64,000 bases of DNA from Bacillota bacterium. Its GTDB lineage: Bacteria; Bacillota; Clostridia; Acetivibrionales; DSM-1351. Made by a program: the position numbers and the translations under genes. Shown piece by piece: positions 60,929 through 64,000 of this stretch. The notes beneath the pieces were generated by a model, which saw only the letters and a list, made by a program, of their open reading frames with translations, was not told where the DNA came from and made no database searches. Positions within the stretch are counted from its first letter, which is position 1; each line of letters begins with the position of its first letter. The stretch spans positions 110,617 through 174,616 of the forward strand of contig JAEYHZ010000024.1 in assembly GCA_023409265.1 (NCBI GenBank), in the 5' to 3' direction.

Positions 60929-62570
60929 ATGGAAAAACAAACAATTTCAAGGGATGAACTTCATAAGGTACCCCACGATCTTCTGGTTGATATGTTTCTT
61001 CAGTTGAACTCTTCCTTAACGATTATGCAGCAACAGAACGAGACACTGATAAAGCAGGTGTCCGGTCTTCAGGAAAGCATTGCCGTACTGACACAGCAGC
61101 GTCGGACGGAATACAGAAAAGCTGTCAGAAATGCCAGGACAGCTATCTCTGACATTTGATTCATCTGATGTAGTCAATGAAGCGGAAGTGCTTACCGATG
61201 ACGGAATTTCGGAAGAACCGGAAATCGAAACAGTGATTGTCCGCCGGAAGGCCAAAAGCAAGGGAAAACGGGAAGCAGATCTGGCTGGTATAGAGATTAT
61301 TGTCGAACCCGCCATTACCATTCCGGATGAGCAACTTACAGAGCTTTTCCCCAAAGGATATCACCAGCTTCCGGATGAGGTCTACAAGGATCTTGAGTAC
61401 CAGCCGGCAAGGTTTGTCGTACATGAACATCACATCGCAGTCTATGCCGGAAATGGGGATACCGGTGTTGTCCGTGCAGACAGACCGGATCGCCTTCTGA
61501 AAAACAGTATTCTGACCACATCCCTTGCGGCAGGCATCTTCGAAGAAAAGTATGTGAATCATAGTCCATACAACCGCATCGAAGCCAGCTTCAAATGCAA
61601 GGATGCCAATATCGCACGGCAGAACATGGCCGGATGGATGATTACAATCTATGACCGATATCTGCGTCCGCTCGGCAGGGAGTTCCACAAAGAACTACTG
61701 AAAAGCAAGCTGATCCACTGTGATGAGACACCATTCAAGATGCCGGACAATGGCCGAGGTCCGAATTCCAAAGAATATATGTGGGTATACCATACATGTG
61801 AACGATATGGCTCACCTCCAATCTTCATCTATGATTACCAGCCGACCAGGAAAGCCGAAAATCCCAGAAACTTTCTGGATGGATATGAAGGGATTCTGAT
61901 GACAGACGGCTATCAGGTATATCATACCCTGGCAGAAGAACGGCCAGATGAACTGAAGGTCGCAGGATGCTGGTCTCATGCGAATCGTAAGTTTGCTGAA
62001 ATCGTGAAATCTGTCGGAGCGAAAACCTCGAATGGAATAATAGCCGATAAAGCGAACCGCCGTATTGCCGCAATCTATCATGTAGACAACATGTATAAGG
62101 AATCATCCTTAGAGGAACGATGGGATAACCGTAAGAATTCCGTAAAGCCTCTTGTGGATGAATATTTTGCGTGGCTGAAGACATTGCAGGGAAGTCCGGA
62201 GATTGACCAGTCATCAAAAACCGCAAAAGCGATCAATTATTCCATTAACCAGGAACCATATTTACGTCTTTTACTGACGGATGCCATGATTCCACTGGAT
62301 AATAATGATGCGGAACGCAGCATCAGAACCTTCTGTATAGGTAAAAAGAACTGGCAGATCATAGATTCCAAGCAGGGAGCCGAAGCAAGTGCCATGCTCT
62401 ACAGCATTGCAGAAACAGCAAAAGCAAACGGATTGAAACCCTACGGGTACTTTCAGTATATCTTGGATCAGGTGCTGATGCATCTGGATGACAAACCGGA
62501 AGACTACATTGGTGACTTAGTTCCATGGTCGGATAAGCTGCCGGAAAGCTGCCAAAAACTAAAAAAGTGA
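60929..62570 (+). pseudogene. tnpC: IS66 TnpC transposase, frameshifted
   Basis: The DDE transposase is split into two frames: a start part (60929 to about 61100, ending QESIAVLTQQ) and the main part from about 61103 (reading GRNTEKLSEMPGQLSL onward). Family members have QQRFGR at the joint; here CGTCGG in place of CGT-TTC-GG implies loss of two bases near 61102. The remainder is intact: the DDE region HCDETPFKM, MTDGYQVYH and DNNDAERSIR. The element therefore probably cannot move by itself. Confidence 0.88.
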
Positions 62571-62576
62571 TTTGAT

Positions 62577-62602
62577 AGCCGCCCTCAGGGGCGGCTATTT
62601 TT
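62577..62602 (+). terminator. Terminator at the end of the IS66 element
   Basis: AGCCGCCC pairs with GGGCGGCT over a 4-base loop, followed by a T-run, directly after tnpC and inside the right end of the element. Confidence 0.85.
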
Positions 62603-62845
62603 AACTACAGGACAAGTGTTTTACCATTTACAAGTATACCATCTTAATGGCAATTCGATAAAACTGATTACTAATGGTTGTTATATGTATTCATAGTATT
62701 AGTCTCAATGTAAGTGGTAAACCATGCGTACCTCGACTGACGGCCTCAACCATGTGATAATTACTCCTGAATAGTTTTAGCTTCAACTTTAAATACTCTT
62801 AGGAGTTTTTTGAGTAAACTTGTTGAGTTTCAAGGAGAATTCATT

Positions 62846-63208
62846 ATGGATGCACAAAAATTAACTCATGAGTACCGCCTTTCTCAGTGGGCTCCCATTA
62901 TCCATGCATGTCGCAATAGTGGTATGACTGTAAAAGAATGGTGTCAGGAAAACAGCATTAATGAAAAACAGTTCTTTTACTGGCAACGTAGGGTTCGTGA
63001 AGAAATAAGTTCATTGTCTTCTGAATTTCCAGTAGCCAAGCAAAATACAGCTTTCGTTCCACTTAAAGTGTCGGACAACAAACCATGTACCGATAAATAT
63101 TTTAGTCCTGATATGGTTCTCTGCATCGGTAGCTCCCGCCTTGAGCTTTCAAATCAGACATCACCTGAGTTGCTTGCCAATATATTAAAGGTACTAGGAC
63201 ATGTTTAA
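62846..63208 (+). CDS. tnpA: IS66 TnpA (Orf1) protein, second element
   Basis: A 120-residue protein with the Orf1 features (LSQWAPIIHACRNSGMTVKEWCQENSINEKQFFYWQRRVREE), only distantly similar to the TnpA at 60088. CAAGGAG precedes the ATG at 62846; the frame opens at 62810 but that start has no ribosome site. It overlaps tnpB by 8 bp. Confidence 0.88.
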   Translation: MDAQKLTHEYRLSQWAPIIHACRNSGMTVKEWCQENSINEKQFFYWQRRVREEISSLSSEFPVAKQNTAFVPLKVSDNKPCTDKYFSPDMVLCIGSSRLELSNQTSPELLANILKVLGHV

Positions 63209-63484
63209 TGATGCTGATGGTTTTGATCAAATATATATCGCCTGTGGATATACCGACCTGCGTTGCGGAATTGATGGTCTTGCAGCTATCGTCCAAAATG
63301 TTTTTAAGCTTAATCCATTTCAAAATACGCTTTTTCTTTTCTGCGGAAGAAAAACAAATCGTATCAAAGCCATTTTGTGGGAAGGAGATGGTTTTGTTCT
63401 TCTATATAAACGTCTGGAAAGTGGACGGTTTCAATGGCCGCGTAGTGAAAAGGAAGCGCGATGTATCACATCCAACCAATTTGT
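63201..63484 (+). pseudogene. tnpB: IS66 TnpB, 3'-truncated at a fusion joint
   Basis: The first 93 or so residues are intact TnpB (ADGFDQIYIACGYTDLRCGIDGLAAIVQNVF ... RFQWPRSEKEARCITSNQF). At about 63482 the normal RWLM(D/E)GL end is replaced by unrelated DNA in which a different frame continues as an integrase. Confidence 0.85.
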
Positions 63485-63874
63485 ACAGTTCCTCTTCCTG
63501 AAGCTTCAGTTACATTACTAAAAATTCACAAATCAGCTCAAGATGCAGAAAAGAAAAAACGTCTCGAAGAAGGAAAACCATATTTTGATAATGGCTATGT
63601 TTTTTCCAGCTACAAGGGGACTCCCACTGAAAACAGGAATGCAATGAGAGCTTTCCACAGAATTTTAAAAAAAGCTGGAATTCCCAAAAGCAATATACAC
63701 TCGCTGCGCCATACATATGCAAGCCGTCTTCTAGAACACGGTGCAAATTTAAGACTGATTGCTGACCTTCTTGGGCATCATGAAATATCAACATGCTTAA
63801 ATACATATACTCATGTACTTCCTAAACAGAAAAAGGAAGCTGTACAGGTATTAAATCAGATATTTACAGAATGA
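63485..63874 (+). pseudogene. Tyrosine recombinase (phage integrase type), C-terminal fragment
   Basis: The frame reads TVPLPEASVTLLKIHK... and then the catalytic part HSLRHTYASRLLEHGANLRLIADLLGHHEISTCLNTYTHVL. The RHxxR pair, second His and the nucleophile Tyr are present, but the core-binding domain and the first catalytic Arg are missing, so it cannot be active alone. The N-terminal part is not found in this window. The 3' end is intact, ending QIFTE. Confidence 0.88.
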
Positions 63875-63946
63875 TGGTAAGCGCTCCACAATAGAGTGCC
63901 TTATCCGTTATGAACATTCATGAGATAATTTCTACAATATTGTTTT

Positions 63947-63980
63947 AAAGTTTTTCAACTTTTTCAACTTGAAAAACTTT
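63947..63980. repeat. Inverted repeat AAAGTTTTTCAA, possible hairpin
   Basis: AAAGTTTTTCAA (63947-63958) and its complement TTGAAAAACTTT (63969-63980) flank a 10-base loop. No T-run follows, so it is not a standard terminator; it may be an IS or integrase-attachment relic. Confidence 0.5.
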
Positions 63981-64000
63981 GGTAAGGAGTTGTCCAAACA

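Larger units (their letters stand above)
59977..62631. mobile_element. IS66-family insertion sequence, 2655 bp
   Basis: The element has tnpA, tnpB and a frameshifted tnpC. Terminal inverted repeats start GTAAATGGTAAA at both ends (59977 inward and 62631 inward on the other strand), then diverge. It is flanked by AAGTATCC (59969-59976) and AAGTATAC (62632-62639), an 8-bp target duplication with one difference, as expected for IS66. Confidence 0.88.
62710..63484. mobile_element. Second IS66-family element, truncated
   Basis: A left end GTAAGTGGTAAACC at 62710 matches the first element's terminus pattern. tnpA and the first part of tnpB follow. tnpB stops matching at about 63482 and no tnpC or right end is present, so the right portion is deleted. 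Confidence 0.8.

Noticed and set aside
61102..61110. Programmed frameshift in tnpC
   Set aside because: No slippery run or downstream structure is seen, and IS66 tnpC genes are normally one frame; a deletion is simpler.

Overview
The window looks like chromosome from a spore-forming, plant-polysaccharide-degrading anaerobic Clostridia species, in the style of Ruminiclostridium or Lachnoclostridium. The signs are AT-rich low-GC DNA, GGAGG-type ribosome sites with frequent TTG/GTG starts, Spo0E-like proteins, an SLH-anchored polysaccharide lyase, LplB/YtcP-type sugar permeases, membrane-bound AraC regulators and a glycyl radical enzyme. No rRNA, tRNA or CRISPR array was seen. All family calls are from reading the sequence; no search was run.

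Layout. 1-8.4 kb holds signalling genes: a partial chemotaxis receptor, a GGDEF/HD-GYP protein, a receiver-AraC regulator, a receiver-histidine kinase and a large hybrid kinase. 8.4-16.4 kb holds small and housekeeping genes: a VOC protein, a lipoprotein, an HD-GYP protein, an AraC regulator, a DUF4143 ATPase, a CD3324-type protein and a YdcF protein. 17-35.4 kb is a minus-strand carbohydrate region: a domain-permuted GH3, a ThuA-like protein, a ~2000-residue PL8 lyase with discoidin and SLH domains, a GH130 phosphorylase, a membrane AraC regulator, and a permease-permease-binding protein operon.

35.8-37.6 kb is a compact regulatory module: a Spo0E-like protein, four XRE regulators and a small protein, with several palindromic operators. 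37.7-38.4 kb has DUF2249 and DUF1858 genes whose promoters carry the same CRP/FNR/HcpR-type palindrome at the same distance from the -10 box. 38.4-50.5 kb is a second sugar region: GH172, an AraC regulator, an AlbA-type protein, a second ABC operon, a GNAT protein, an orphan binding-protein paralogue and a second membrane AraC regulator. 50.6-57.7 kb is an activase / glycyl radical enzyme / glutaminase-A-like operon divergent from a GntR-LacI regulator. The radical enzyme lacks the usual Cys-x-Glu motif and may have an undescribed function.

57.9-59.7 kb is a second, diverged copy of the 35.8-37.4 kb module. Gene order is kept, one gene is broken, and the operators have changed from TAGAC-N5-GTCTA to GTGAA-N5-TTCAC while two of the three intact repressors changed their HTH regions. 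59.9-63.9 kb is mobile DNA: an IS66-type element with 8-bp target repeats and a frameshifted tnpC, then a second IS66 truncated and joined to the 3' part of a tyrosine recombinase gene.
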